Source of the DNA: Bedellia somnulentella
Taxonomy: Eukaryota > Arthropoda > Insecta > Lepidoptera > Bedelliidae
DNA: 64,000 nucleotides
Assembly (NCBI GenBank): GCA_963576735.1
Contig: OY755189.1
Location: 3,472,001-3,536,000 of the forward strand
Reading direction: 5' to 3'
The notes under the pieces were generated by a model. It made no database searches, had not been told where the DNA came from, and saw only the letters and a program-made list of their open reading frames with translations. The position numbers and the translations under genes are program-made. Within the stretch, counting starts at the first letter, position 1. Each line of letters begins with the position of its first letter. Below, piece after piece: positions 12,354-24,700 of this stretch.

Positions 12354-12600
12354 GGTAGTGTCGGCTTAGAATAGCACTACCCCATTTCTTCCGGTGGGTG
12401 TACGTAAGCGGCAACTAACGGTATTGGGGCTTTTAAGGGATTTTTGTGCGATGCGGTTGGAGACTCATCACCAAAAACCTTTATTTTACCATCTTTTTCC
12501 CACTTAACTTCCAAAAGTAACTGAGGAATTTCTTTTTCCTTAGTTCTGGCTACCCCTTCTAGGGATTTATAGCCGTGAGTATATGTATGTATGTATGTAT
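12354..12600 (+). mobile_element. SINE-A, full copy
   Basis: Head ggtagtgtcggcttagaat; tail gccgtgagtatatgtatg repeated. Confidence 0.9.
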
Positions 12601-12890
12601 ATTTCGGCGAAGTTCGGCTGATAATTTTGACTATCTGGCTAACACTATACGTATGTGTGGCTGTCTATATGTATGTATGTAAATATAGTAATCTGATATT
12701 ATACACATTTTTTCCTTTTACGTTCGTAATAGCAAAAAGGATGTCCAAAAATTTAGCATCGTTAATTTTTCAGCCACTTTTGTAAGTTGAGAGTGCAAAA
12801 TATCTTGTCGCTAAGATAGGCGAAGTGGAAGTTTACAAATACAAATCATATTCATAAGTTTATGTTTTTATATGTCAGATTATTCATGAA

Positions 12891-13132
12891 GTAGTGTCGG
12901 CTTAGAATAGCACAACCCCGTTTCTACCGATGGGTGTACGTAAGAGGCGACTAACGGTATTGGGGCTTTAAGGGATTTTTGGGCGATGCGGTTGGAGACC
13001 CATCACCAACAACCTTTACTTTTACCATCTTTTCCCCACTCACATTTCCAAAAGTAGAATTTCTAATTCCTTAGCTCTAGCTACCCCTTCTAGGGATTTA
13101 TAGCCGTGAGTATATGTTATGTTATGTTATGT
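12891..13132 (+). mobile_element. SINE-A, full copy
   Basis: Head gtagtgtcggcttagaatag; tail with (TTATG)n rather than (TATG)n. Lies about 210 bp upstream of the first visible dpr exon. Confidence 0.9.
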
Positions 13133-13343
13133 AAGACAGGCGACAATTGTATCGAAAACTAACAAAAATTTATAAAGGATGAAACTCTTATGTTCCTACT
13201 TTATTGTTTAGTATTTTAGTCCCACCTTTTAAGCCTAACACACATTCGGTATTAAACACATCTCGCCTCTACAAAAACTTTTCGACCCCAACCCTACGTG
13301 TTTAATTAATATACGTTTTAAAAATGAATTTCCGTTTTCGCAG

Positions 13344-13373
13344 ATGCCGAGGTCCCTAGAGAGCGGCGTGTGA
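13344..13373 (+). promoter_or_regulatory. uORF 1 of dpr (9 codons plus stop)
   Basis: ATG is the first codon of the exon: M P R S L E S G V stop. It is in the same frame as the main ORF but closed by TGA at 13371-13373, so it cannot extend the protein. Whether it is translated is inference; the ATG sits right at a splice junction, so its Kozak context comes from an unseen upstream exon. Confidence 0.5.
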
Positions 13374-13461
13374 AGTATTCATTATGCAAGACCACGTGGC
13401 TTTAGCGTGATGACGTCACTATACTTAATTCTGGGAACGCTAGCCCTTGCTGGCAGGACAG
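13344..13461 (+). CDS. dpr-like: dpr exon with 5' UTR and signal peptide (coding 13410-13461)
   Basis: An acceptor (ttttcgcag) precedes 13344 and a donor gtaaat follows 13461. The ATG at 13410 opens MTSLYLILGTLALAGRT, a short signal peptide, and leaves one base (phase 1) that joins cleanly to exon 2. The 5' UTR portion (13344-13409) holds two short uORFs. Because the exon starts with a splice acceptor, at least one more non-coding 5' exon and the promoter must lie upstream; I could not identify them. Confidence 0.82.
13384..13410 (+). promoter_or_regulatory. uORF 2 of dpr overlapping the main start (TGATG)
   Basis: ATG at 13384 reads M Q D H V A L A and stops with TGA at 13408-13410. The last base of that stop is the first base of the main ATG. 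Such stop/start overlaps are known to allow termination-reinitiation; that it does so here is inference. Confidence 0.55.
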
Positions 13462-16400
13462 GTAAATGAAAATATAATTAATTAACGATATAAGATAATA
13501 GATGTTTCTCATTCTCATTCTCACAGCCATATACGCCCCCACTACATAGGGTGATTTAGCCTTAGTCCACCACGTTGGCCAATTGCGGGTTGGCAGACTA
13601 ACGACTACTACCGTAATAGTAGCCAGGACCGACGGCTTAACGTGCCCTCCGAAGCACGGAAATGTTTACTTGTAACCATATACTGGTGGCAAAAAGGTAA
13701 TACTTCATCTAGATTTCCAACAGTTTCTGAAGGACACTGTTACTTTATTACGTTCTAAGTTTAACGATACATTATTTCTGCCACCCATTCCCCTATCAAC
13801 TTCCAAAAGTTGCTGAGGAGTTTCTAGCTCTGAAGCTCTGGCTACCCCTTTTTGGGATTTACGGCCGTGAGTATGTATTTATGTTCTAAGTTTAATTTTT
13901 TTATGAATATTAGCATAATTTATTGACATTTGAAATTGTGCTGTAAAGGTATAAAGATAAAACGTCATAGGTTTTCACCGAAGGTCTCCGACAACTACCG
14001 GTCCTGTGCTGCCTCCATCCATCGGCTTTCCGCGACCTCGAACAAGTCAGTCAGTCGGAAGCTTATACATACATAAATTTGCAGTATTAAAAACATTTAC
14101 ATAGAATAAAATACTACGTCCAAAGGCTGACAGGTTCAGCATTTAGCTCACGTCTCGTGTTTGCTTCCCGCGGTTGCACTAATAAATTCTATTACGCGAA
14201 TTATTCCAGTTTGGTCAGGATATTGCATACAGAAATACTGGCTAGATTGTGCGAAAATTTGGATGATTTTGTGCTCAAAACTGCGAATCTAGCTTAGACG
14301 TGGGAGGTTATTGTGTTTTTTGGAACTAAAACAATCACTATTTTTACTTCGCCTCACTAAGTTTGTTAATGATACTGGTAAATGTAGTCAATTGATTTTT
14401 TTATACCAAACTTACTTCGTATGTATCTGATAGCCATACAGAAAGAGTACAAAATAGCGTGATTAGGGAACGAATAGGTGTGAAAGGTAGAAAAAGGAAT
14501 GTTCAGGAGGTTTTTTCACTAAGAGTGGTTGGAATAAAGTAAAGTGGCGAAAAAACATAAAGAGCCCATTGAGTATGGTGGTTAAGGTAGTTAAGCAATG
14601 GTCATAGTCACGATAGTTATCAGTTATGTCTTCCAAACCGCACTAGGCCGGCGTGTTTTACTCGTTTTACTACAAGTTTAGCATAATCATCCTATTCAAT
14701 GAAAATTCCATACGTCACTCGCGATGAAATTAAAAAAATATTTTCTTAACTCACTACCATAGATGTAACTAAATAAAAATGTATTAAAAGAGACTCTACC
14801 TGCAGACAAACTGTAAAACAGTTTTGCAGGGCTTTGTTATAATTAAATGTAACCATTTATATTAATAAAGATTAATAATAATAATAATTACTGGCGTAGG
14901 GATGTGACGACCCCACCGCCCATTGTTGGAATGGCAGGATGATATGTTTGCCATTCCGGCTTTGCAAATAGTCTGCGCTTGAGTTTGTAGGTGTTGACCG
15001 TGTCTACAAACTGGTCCCAGCGCTGAATAGGGTGACAACGGTCTCCCCGGGGCAAGTGAGTGAAACCCCGGGTGAATCTTCGCTCATCGTAAAATGGAAC
15101 GAAATAGAAACGATGAGCGTATAGGGCCGCTTCCCTTGGGTGATCGAAGGGGCACGTCTGGAGCTGGGGCTGGACGTGGCAGCATGCGGTCCCCCAGCCG
15201 CCGCGGACCGGCCCGACCACCTGGCCGGTCTGCGCGACCACCTCAGCCACCAGATGGCTTGGCATCGATTGGGATTGGGGCAACTCAGTCCCAGCAGTCG
15301 GTGCCCGCCGCTGGTGGAACAAGGCGCCGCATGGCATGGACGGTCGAAATGAACAGGAATGCCATGCGGGCCTATATTAGGGCCTCAGGTTCAAGAACTG
15401 GACGGACGGGTTATCGGGCAGCAATGTACCGCGAATTTCTGCGGCTGGAGCCCAATTTGACCGTCACAGAACAAAACCTGGCGGATCGAGTTCGGTACAT
15501 ACAGCGCTCAGAACTTTTTAGCACTACCGAACTCGAACAATTGCGACGCGAGGCTGTTCCCCCGCTAGACGAAGAGCCACCCTTGCAGGATCTCCCTCCA
15601 GTCCCTGAACGGGAAGTACGGAGGGAGCCAATTGCTAACCTGCCGGATGTGGGTGGTGCGGAAAGCGATTGGGGAACAGTCTCCCTGGATTTGGATTTGG
15701 TGAGGAGCGCACTCGAAGAGACGATCCTGGAATATCGCCAAGTGCCTCTCGAAAGGAGGCCAAGGCTGCCCCGAGTTCCTCTCAGCATCAAGGTTCGGGA
15801 TGTCGTTGAGGCCGTCAATAACATGCTGCCCTCATTTTTAGAGAGCAGCATACCGTTAGTCGCCTCTTACGTACATCCACCGGAAGAAATGGGGTAGTGT
15901 TATCCTAAGCCGACACTACACAGCATATATTATGTCATTATATTATGCATATTATTTCAAAATATAATGTCATTTCAATATACATTCGTTTCAATTCAAC
16001 CAAGGCTATATTGCGATATTAGTCGATAAAGTCATTTTTGGTACAAAACCATGCTTTCACGGACTGTAAACATCGTTAAATATATTCGTAACAAACAGTT
16101 TCCAAATAATTGCTCTTTCAACTCGCGAATTGTTACCGTATTTTATTTGTACTTGAAATTGTAAACATCAAATTATTTCTATTAATACTTGTCTGAGAAT
16201 AAGTTGAATACCAACATTATACACATCATCAGGCATACCCATTCTTTCCTATATGGAAATGAAAGACAAATTACATTTGATAAAGTGGTGTCTAGTGTCA
16301 GTGAATAAGACGAACTGTTTCTTTCTGTGGGGGTATCGTAATCCAGAATAATACAAAGTGGTCATTAAATGTCTCTGCCTACCCCAATGAGAAATAATGG

Positions 16401-18708
16401 CGTGTGTATATGCTTTGTAGTTTTTGCTTAGGATAGCACTACCCCATTACTTCCGGTAGGCGAACGTAAGAGGCAACTAACGGAATTGGGTCTTTAAAGG
16501 GATTTTTGGGAAAAATTTGCTAAAATAATCAGTAAAAACTTTTTTTGCTAAGCCAAAAAACACAAGAATAAGTTTATCTAAATAAGTATGTAAACATAAA
16601 ACTTACTTATCTAACTTGAGTAACAAAACACGAAAGACAAAGCCTAACCATTTGAACGCCAAAAGGAGGCTTTATCGTAAAAAAACTTTCAAACGACGTC
16701 CTCTAACGATATCATTACCGTTATGGTAATGCCTTTCCAAGCTTTTTTATAGAAAATAATAACACGCAATGTAAAAAAGAGTAAGATGGATTACAAAGTG
16801 TTTTTGGACCTCCCGTGGAAGGTTTTTACATAAACATAACATAACATAAACGTTCACGCCGAATATCCCCGAAGGGGTTGGCAGAGGTACTAATACTTCT
16901 GAACATCACGTGACTTTGTCACCTGGTGTTCAGAGTACCCACGTTTTGCATGGACAGTGTACTCACGTGATAGGGGGCAGGCCTATCGCCGTTTTGTTTG
17001 AATACACTGTCACATGACTAAGTACAACTCAGCCATGTGGGTTTCCTCACGATGTTTTCCCTCACCATTAATAACCATGATAAATTAACCACACATATGT
17101 CTTTAAAAAAGACAAATTGGTGTAGGCCCGACCCGGGATTTGAACACTAGTCGCTTACACGTTAACCGGTGTTCTACCCATTGAGCTATCACGTCGTTTT
17201 AACTACCTTCTTAACCATCCCTTTTTGAGATATGATTCCAAAATGGGGTAGCCAGAGCACTAGCCTTTACCCGTTTTAATTGGAGACGAGAAATTAATTT
17301 AACAGTTCTTTGTGTTAGTTTTAACAGCATTTTTTAATGACTTAAAAAACTGTTCATTTACAGTGACTGCTAGAAGCAGATCAACATTTAAAGCCGACTG
17401 TGAATATGTTTCCAACTCTCAAACGTCACTCCGTATATATCCGAAGGGGTTCGGCAGAGGTACTAATACTTCTGAACATCACGTGTCATTTTTAATAGTA
17501 TTCAGGGTACCCACAATTTGCTTGGACAGTGTATTAAAGTGATAGAGGGCAGGCCTATCAATAGTCTGTACAATTACGCTGTCAAATGACTACTAAGTAT
17601 TACTGTTTTTTTTCTCTCACCATTAACAATTACGATAAATTAACAACACATATGTCTTCAGAAAAGACAAATTGGTTTAGGCCAGACCCGGGATTGGAAC
17701 CCTCATCGTCTGCAGGATAAGCGGTGTTCTACCCACTGAGCTATCACGGTTAAGAGCAAGTTCGTGAAAATGTATAATTCTGAATCTCTTACTTAGCCTT
17801 TTATGATTTCAATACTCAATAGATTTATTGCGTTCCACAATGGTTTTCTTTAGATGGTAAGTATGTAAATATGTTACAGCATTGTGGACCCTGTTGGGCA
17901 CAGCAATTAGAGGAGAGGACGAAATAATTATAATTTATCATTGAGATATTTACTTAGACTATAATAGCATTTACTCATAAATAAAAGATGTTATTAAAGG
18001 AAAGAAAAATTTCGACACTGGCGGGGTTCGAACCCGCGACCTTCGGGTATACGCCCCCGTCGCTCTGGTCGCGGGTTCGAACCCCGCCAGTGTCGAAATT
18101 TTTCTTTCCTTTAATAACATCTTTTATTTATGAGTAATAATCCCCACATGAGGAATTCATGTCAAAAAACATTAAATTATAATAGCATTTATTTATTAGT
18201 AGCTCCTTAAGATTTTTTGAGAAATTAGCTTCCTCTCTTAGAGGTTTTGGCAGTTTATTATAAATTTTTATTGCCATAGAATGTGATTTATGTGTGTGAA
18301 CGAATAATAGTATTTTATGAGCCAACTGCTACTCAATACAAGTTTAGATTTAAAGAATCATTCCCTCTGTTGACTAAACCACGAAATAAAAGGCTAATAA
18401 AAAAGAAATGTATACCGCCTCTTTGGATAAAATTTAAAATGAAACCGGCCGAATAAGGGGTCGTACTTCCCGGATTTGGTCTAGGCTTTTATTTTATTTT
18501 TATTATTTTATTTTATTAGGGACATCAACAGCACATAAACAAGTAAGTTACAATTAGATAAATACAATGAAAAAGCCAATAACAGACATCCACAGAAGAT
18601 ACAAAAAACAGTAGTACATACAGATATGTAAGAAAAGTTGTAACATAAAATGTGTAAAATGATTGAATGATTGATTTGTGTTATATATGGTATATATATA
18701 TATATATT

Positions 18709-18743
<35 letters not shown>

Positions 18744-21700
18744 TTCACTTATTCCCTCTATTTATTATCTAACGTCTTAATAACGTCGAAACGGAATTTG
18801 GCCTTTGAAGAAGCAAAAGGATCAGTTTCACCAAAGAGGTTATTAAATTGATTGGCAAGGCGAACCATTGTAGAATTCCTTGCATAATTAGTATGATTAG
18901 AGGCTATAGAAAAGAGCCTTTCAGAAGTGTGCCGAGTACGGCGATGTGGAGTACAAAATGACAGTTGGGATAACAAAAATGGAGAATCAAGGCGACCAGA
19001 GAGAATGTCGTGTAACAGCATCATGTCCAGTAAAACTCTGCGATCCTTAAGACTAGTGAGCTGATGCCTGCGACACGAATCCTCATATGAGCAACCGAAA
19101 AAATGAGTCCTGTAGTTAAGATGTTTTAAAAATTTAGATTGTATACGTTCAATACGTTGAATGTACGTTATATAGTTTGGGGACCAGACACTGGATGCGT
19201 ATTCGAGAATACTCCTAACGTAAGCATAATAAATCTGTTTTATACACATCAGATCGTTAAAGGGCTTCGAAATGAGCATTACAAATCCAAGGTTGCGAAA
19301 TGCACGCCCCGTAATATGCTCAATGTGCTTTTCAAAAGTAAGTTTACTGTCGAGGATGACACCCAGGTCACGGATGGATTCAACGCGTACGAGAGGTTGG
19401 TCGTTGATGGAATAATTATAAACAACGGGGTTTAGACTTCTAGTGAATGATATTTGGACGCATTTACTAGCATTCACCGAGATCCTGTTCTGGTCATAAT
19501 ACTGAGTAAGACGATTGAGATCCGACTGTAGCTTATCGCAATCAGTATTATTTGCTACATCAAGGAAAACCTTTTTATCATCCGCATACAACAAGAACCT
19601 GCATTCATGAAATACTGTATAAATATCATACAGATAGGCATTGTAAAAAAGAGGGCCTAAATGTGAGCCCTGAGGTACACCCGAAGGGATATAATAGAAG
19701 TCCGAATTATACCCACCGACGACTACAGCCTGACATCTGTTAGAAACGTAAGATGTTATCCAGCGATGGAGGTCACCATGTATTCCAAGATGGAATAGTT
19801 TGCGCAGCAGTATGATATGGTCAACGCGATCGAAGGCCTTCTCAAAATCGGTATAGACTACATCAACCTGCTTACGTTTATCCATATTAGGAAGAACAAA
19901 GTTCAGGAATTCAGTCAGATTACTTACAGTAGATCGGCCTTTGAGAAATCCGTGCTGCTGTGGCGGTATACCACGAGAAATAATCGGATAAATGCAGTTA
20001 TATATAGCCTTTTCGAATACCTTACCAAATACATTAAGGATAGATATCGGTCTGTAATTATCGATCTTATTTTTTGTACCTTTTTTGTGTATCGGAAGGA
20101 TGTGCGCTTTCTTCCAAATCGTAGGAAAAAAGAGGAGGACTTCCGTTTTATTCCGCTTTTCTACGTCCGGTTTTTAGCTTTTAAAGAGGCTTTTGGATTG
20201 CTGATTCGTTTTTTTCTAAAGCGTCGTATTGCAGATCCATTTTACTTATAACTTTTTTTTGGGTTTAAAATAACGTTTTCACCCATTTCTTCGTTGTTAA
20301 ACGTTCTATAGACATTGTTTACAAACTTTACAAGAAAAAACAACATATAGGTATATCTTTCGTAAAAAAAATAACTTTTATCTCAAATATTTAACAGTAT
20401 TTTATAAACTATATGATTCTTACATGTGGACTGGTATAATCATGTTGTCGTCCTATGGCACCCCACTGGTGCACAGGGCCTGCACAAGCTCCCGCCACGC
20501 CTTCCTGTCTGCTGCGACTTCCCTGGCCGCACTCCAACTCAGTCCCGCCGCTCGCAGCTCGCTCTCCACGCTCCGGCGCAAAGTGTGTACGGGACGGCCG
20601 CGGGCTCGCTTGCCGTCCGGTGGTTTCCACTCGAATGCGATGCTGGCGTTTGTGGTCCCTCTTCGAAATGTGTGCCCCATCCACCTCCATTTTCTCAGTG
20701 CGATGTCAGTCACAACTGGAGTCTGCTGGCATTGGTTCCACAGGTCCACGCCAACTCTAGCCCATTTAGAAGCTAAACTTGAGAGCCTTAGAAAGCAAGC
20801 AGAAGTCATGGGCCTGCGAATTAATAAACGCAAAACCGTCGACATGCGGATAAATCCTTCAACGACAGAACCATTGAAGCTTCAAGATACCCCCCTAGAA
20901 TCCGCTCGTAAGTTTGTTTACCTCGGTAGTGTTATTACGTGTCAAGGAGGTGGAGACGAGGATGTTGAAAGCAGGATACGGAAGGCAAACGCGGCCTTTG
21001 CCCAACTGAGACCTGTCTGGGAGTCAAATGTCCTTTCCCGTCGAGTAAAGATCTCCCTCTTCGAATCCGTGGTGAAATCCGTTCTGCTCTTCCGTGAAAC
21101 GTCCGGCTGTGAAACGTGGAGAGTGACAAAGGGGCTGACGAATAAGCTCCAAGTCTTCGTCAACAAGTCCCTGAGGTCAATCCTCCGCATTTACTGGCCA
21201 ATGACAATCCGGTATAATCATATTTGACATTATTCCTGAACGTTCACAGTTTTTTGTAAATAATTCAGTAATTATTAACATACATATATACATACATACA
21301 TATACTCACGGCTATAAATCCCTAGAAGGGGTAGCCAGAGCCAAGGAACTAGAAGTTCCTCAGCCACTTTTGGAAAGTTGAGTGGGAAAAAGATGGCAAA
21401 ATAAAGGATGCTGGTGATGGGTCTCCAACCGCATCGCCCTATAATCCTTTAAAAGCCCCAATACCATTAGTCGCCTCTTACGAACACCCACCGGCAGAAA
21501 TGGGGTAGTGTTATTCTAAGCCGACACTACACAGCAAATATTAAAAGTAATTATTAAAAAACTCCTAATTCATTCAGCAGATGGTGACCTCACTGACGTT
21601 CGTGAAGTAATCGAAGTTTGACCATGAATTATAATAAAAATACATTTCTTCTTTGCTACTAACCATATGATTCCTTATTTTGACTTTACCTACTCCAACG

Positions 21701-24700
21701 TAGATCCTTATTCCACTTACACTGTAACTGATTCCAATACGTCCTATAATCATATAAATGATCATATATAATGTTTTATAAATATACGAATATATCATAT
21801 ACGTCCATCAAATTTAATCCAATTTGAGTGCAATTAATGTTTTGCGATACAGAATATAAAATGAACAATCCCCTAAAATTTAATTTTACATTAGTACGCC
21901 CTATCCTGAGAATAGGTCATATATAAGCAGACATATACATTCAGACACCGGAACTACTACCACTTATCCATTAGGTAACGGACGTTTTAATACGTATGTC
22001 GATAACAAATTGCAAAGCCGTTTAACATACATACATACATATACTCACGGCTATAAATCCCTAGAAGGGGTAGCCAGAGCTAAGGAACTAGAAGTTCCTC
22101 AGCCACTTTTGGAAAGTTGAGTGGGGAAAAGATGGCATAATAAAGGTTTGGTGATGGGTCTCCAACCGCACCGCCCAAAAAACCCTTAAAAGCCCCAATA
22201 CCGTTAGTCGCCTCTTACGTACACCCATCGGCAGAAATGGGGTAGTGTTATTCTAAGCCGACACTACACAGCACCAATGCATACATACACATACATACAT
22301 ATACTCACGCCATTATTTCCCATTGGAGTAGGCAGAGACTATTGATTGCCACTTTGAATGATCCTGGCAAACCTTTGGGAACAGCAAAGATATACTGGCC
22401 AGTACACCCTACTGTGTACCAACTTATAATTTGTATCTATGCTTAACTCCAAAAACATTTACACTCCGCGATGTAGGAATATGAGTGAGACGCTGCTATG
22501 TGCGAGTGAGTCCGCAGTAGTGTGCGCTCTAAGGTACTCCCACAAACCTCTCTACTTCTTTAGCCGTTTATACTAAGAAAATTTTCATTTTACTTTTTTA
22601 AACACAATTTCTGACATAACCGATAAATCACGGAAGTGAAACAAAGGTGTTTACAAATATTTTGGTGATGTAGTTTAGTTAAATAATAGTATGAAAGATA
22701 GCTCCATAACTCACGATCGCAACAATGCCTGTCTCTAAGTGAATGGAAGAGAGTATGATGCTGTTCTGTTGGAACGAGCGATTATTTAAACGCGGGTGGC
22801 GTTTTTAATTCATCTTCCTATTGATTTGTAGCTCGCATGTTTTAATATGCTGTTGTAAGTTTTTGTCTATACATTCATGTTTTTATGCCAATTGACGATT
22901 TTCATTTTTATATTGAAACACAAAAAAGTTTTTAAAATTTGTAATACCTATTGTTACCTTGATGAAAAAAACATTTAAGGATGCGGTTGGAGACCCATCA
23001 CCAAACCTTTATTTCACAATCTTTTCCCCGCGGAACTTTCATAAACGGCTAAGGAATTTCTAATTCCTTAACTCTGGCTACCCCTTCTGGGGATTTATAG
23101 CCATGACTATATGTGTGTATGTATTTAAGGATTAGACACATAATTATCTTTAGATTTTCGTGTACAGATTAAGTTATACTCAAACTTAGTACAATAATGA
23201 TTTATGGAATGGCCATCTAACTCATCGATTTATCAAAGAATATGAAATATCGAATTATAGACTCCAATACAAAGACACCAACATCGAACTTGAGACTTTG
23301 AGACCAAGCTATAACGCTAATCACAGGACAACGGACGTCTTGTATAGATAAAAACGCCAGTCCGAACGGCTGGACTCTAGACAAAAGTGGTAGCTTAACT
23401 ACCGCTCCACGACAGCTATTGTCCTCGCATTTAATAATACGCTTGTATGAACTGGATTTTATTGAAACAAACTAACGGTAAGCTTTGTCAAAGAAAGCAT
23501 TTCTTGTTTTACAAGTAAACATAGAACGACAAAGTTTTCTCGATCTGTGTTACTGCAGTGCTTTATTGGTTTTCTTTAATTAAAATTTTAAGTGCAAGCT
23601 GAGTTTCTTTTGAGAAGAAGTCTAATGAGTCAATCGGAACATTTTCAATCTGCTTTTAAGTTGATGGGTTTGTGGTGGAAACGTTGTATTTTTTAAATTA
23701 AGTCCTGCAAAGCTTTCTGACCTAATAATTACAACACAACCATTTTAATAGACATAAGTTCGAGTATAAAATAATTGTGTCGTAACGGCTGAGAATAGTA
23801 CTGACCTATTTTTTGCTTTGATTGTAGTACGAGGCAACATTAGGGAAAAGGGTTTTAGAACGTACCTAATTTTAAATTGGCTATGTGGTTGGAGACATAT
23901 TGCATACCATTATTTATTCCACATTTTTTCCCTACTCAACTTCCAAGAGTGGGTGAGGAATTTCTGATGAAATTACACCCTTCATTTGGGGTTCATGGCT
24001 GTGAATGGATATTTTATCATAAGCTAATCAACTATTTAAAAGGCTGGCATGCTAGAAAATTGTCCGCCTTTGTACAATTCTGACAAACCTCTTGCTTCTA
24101 TCATGTTTAAAATGTGATACAACACTCCCTCATATTAAAATTGTGAATTACTATACAACTTTATTATTCATACTTCCCCTTTACACTTTACTTTTTAGGC
24201 TACAAAACTTTACGATGATGATGCCGTAACCACATTTTCATCTTTTTAAGACCTTTGCCCATCTATTTATAAACATACATACATACATACATATACTCAC
24301 GGCTATATTTCCCTAGAAGGGGTAACCAGAGCTAAGGAATTATAAATTCCTCAGCCACTTTTGGAAGTTGAGTGGGGAAAAGATGGTAAAAATAAAGGTT
24401 TTTGGTGATGGGTCTCCAACCGCATCGCCCAAAAATCCAATAAAAAGCCCCAATACCCTTAGTCGACTCTTACGACACCCGTGGGTAGAAAGGGGTAGCG
24501 ACATTCTAAGCCGGCACACACTATTCATAAAGTAACATTATTTTATCCCCCCACTTTTTTTTCCAGGCTGTACGGACAACACAAATAGTGTAGCTGATAC
24601 TCCACCAGAAGACTACTCTGATGTGGACCTAGGTGTTCAGCAGCGGGGCCCATACTTCGACATCGCGTACTCTAAGAATGTGACAGCTCTTGTTGGAAAA

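Larger units (their letters stand above)
20444..21210 (-). mobile_element. RTE-b LINE insertion with inverted 5' half (twin priming) and 11-bp target-site duplication
   Basis: GGTATAATCAT occurs at 20433-20443 and 21211-21221. Between them, the RT part of one RTE-like ORF is on the + strand (20761-21209) and its immediate C-terminal continuation is on the minus strand (20747-20453). This is the arrangement left by twin priming. Confidence 0.85.

Noticed and set aside
14888..15337. 149-codon open frame on the minus strand
   Set aside because: It is the shadow of the GC-rich LINE ORF on the + strand and has no recognisable domain.
15094..15897. 267-codon ORF as a host gene
   Set aside because: It ends inside a SINE-A, its composition is unlike the neighbourhood, and its N-terminal and central motifs look like a LINE protein.
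17986..18110. tRNA gene(s) suggested by gggttcgaacccgc
   Set aside because: Only the T-arm side of a SINE head, present twice in opposite directions; no complete cloverleaf.
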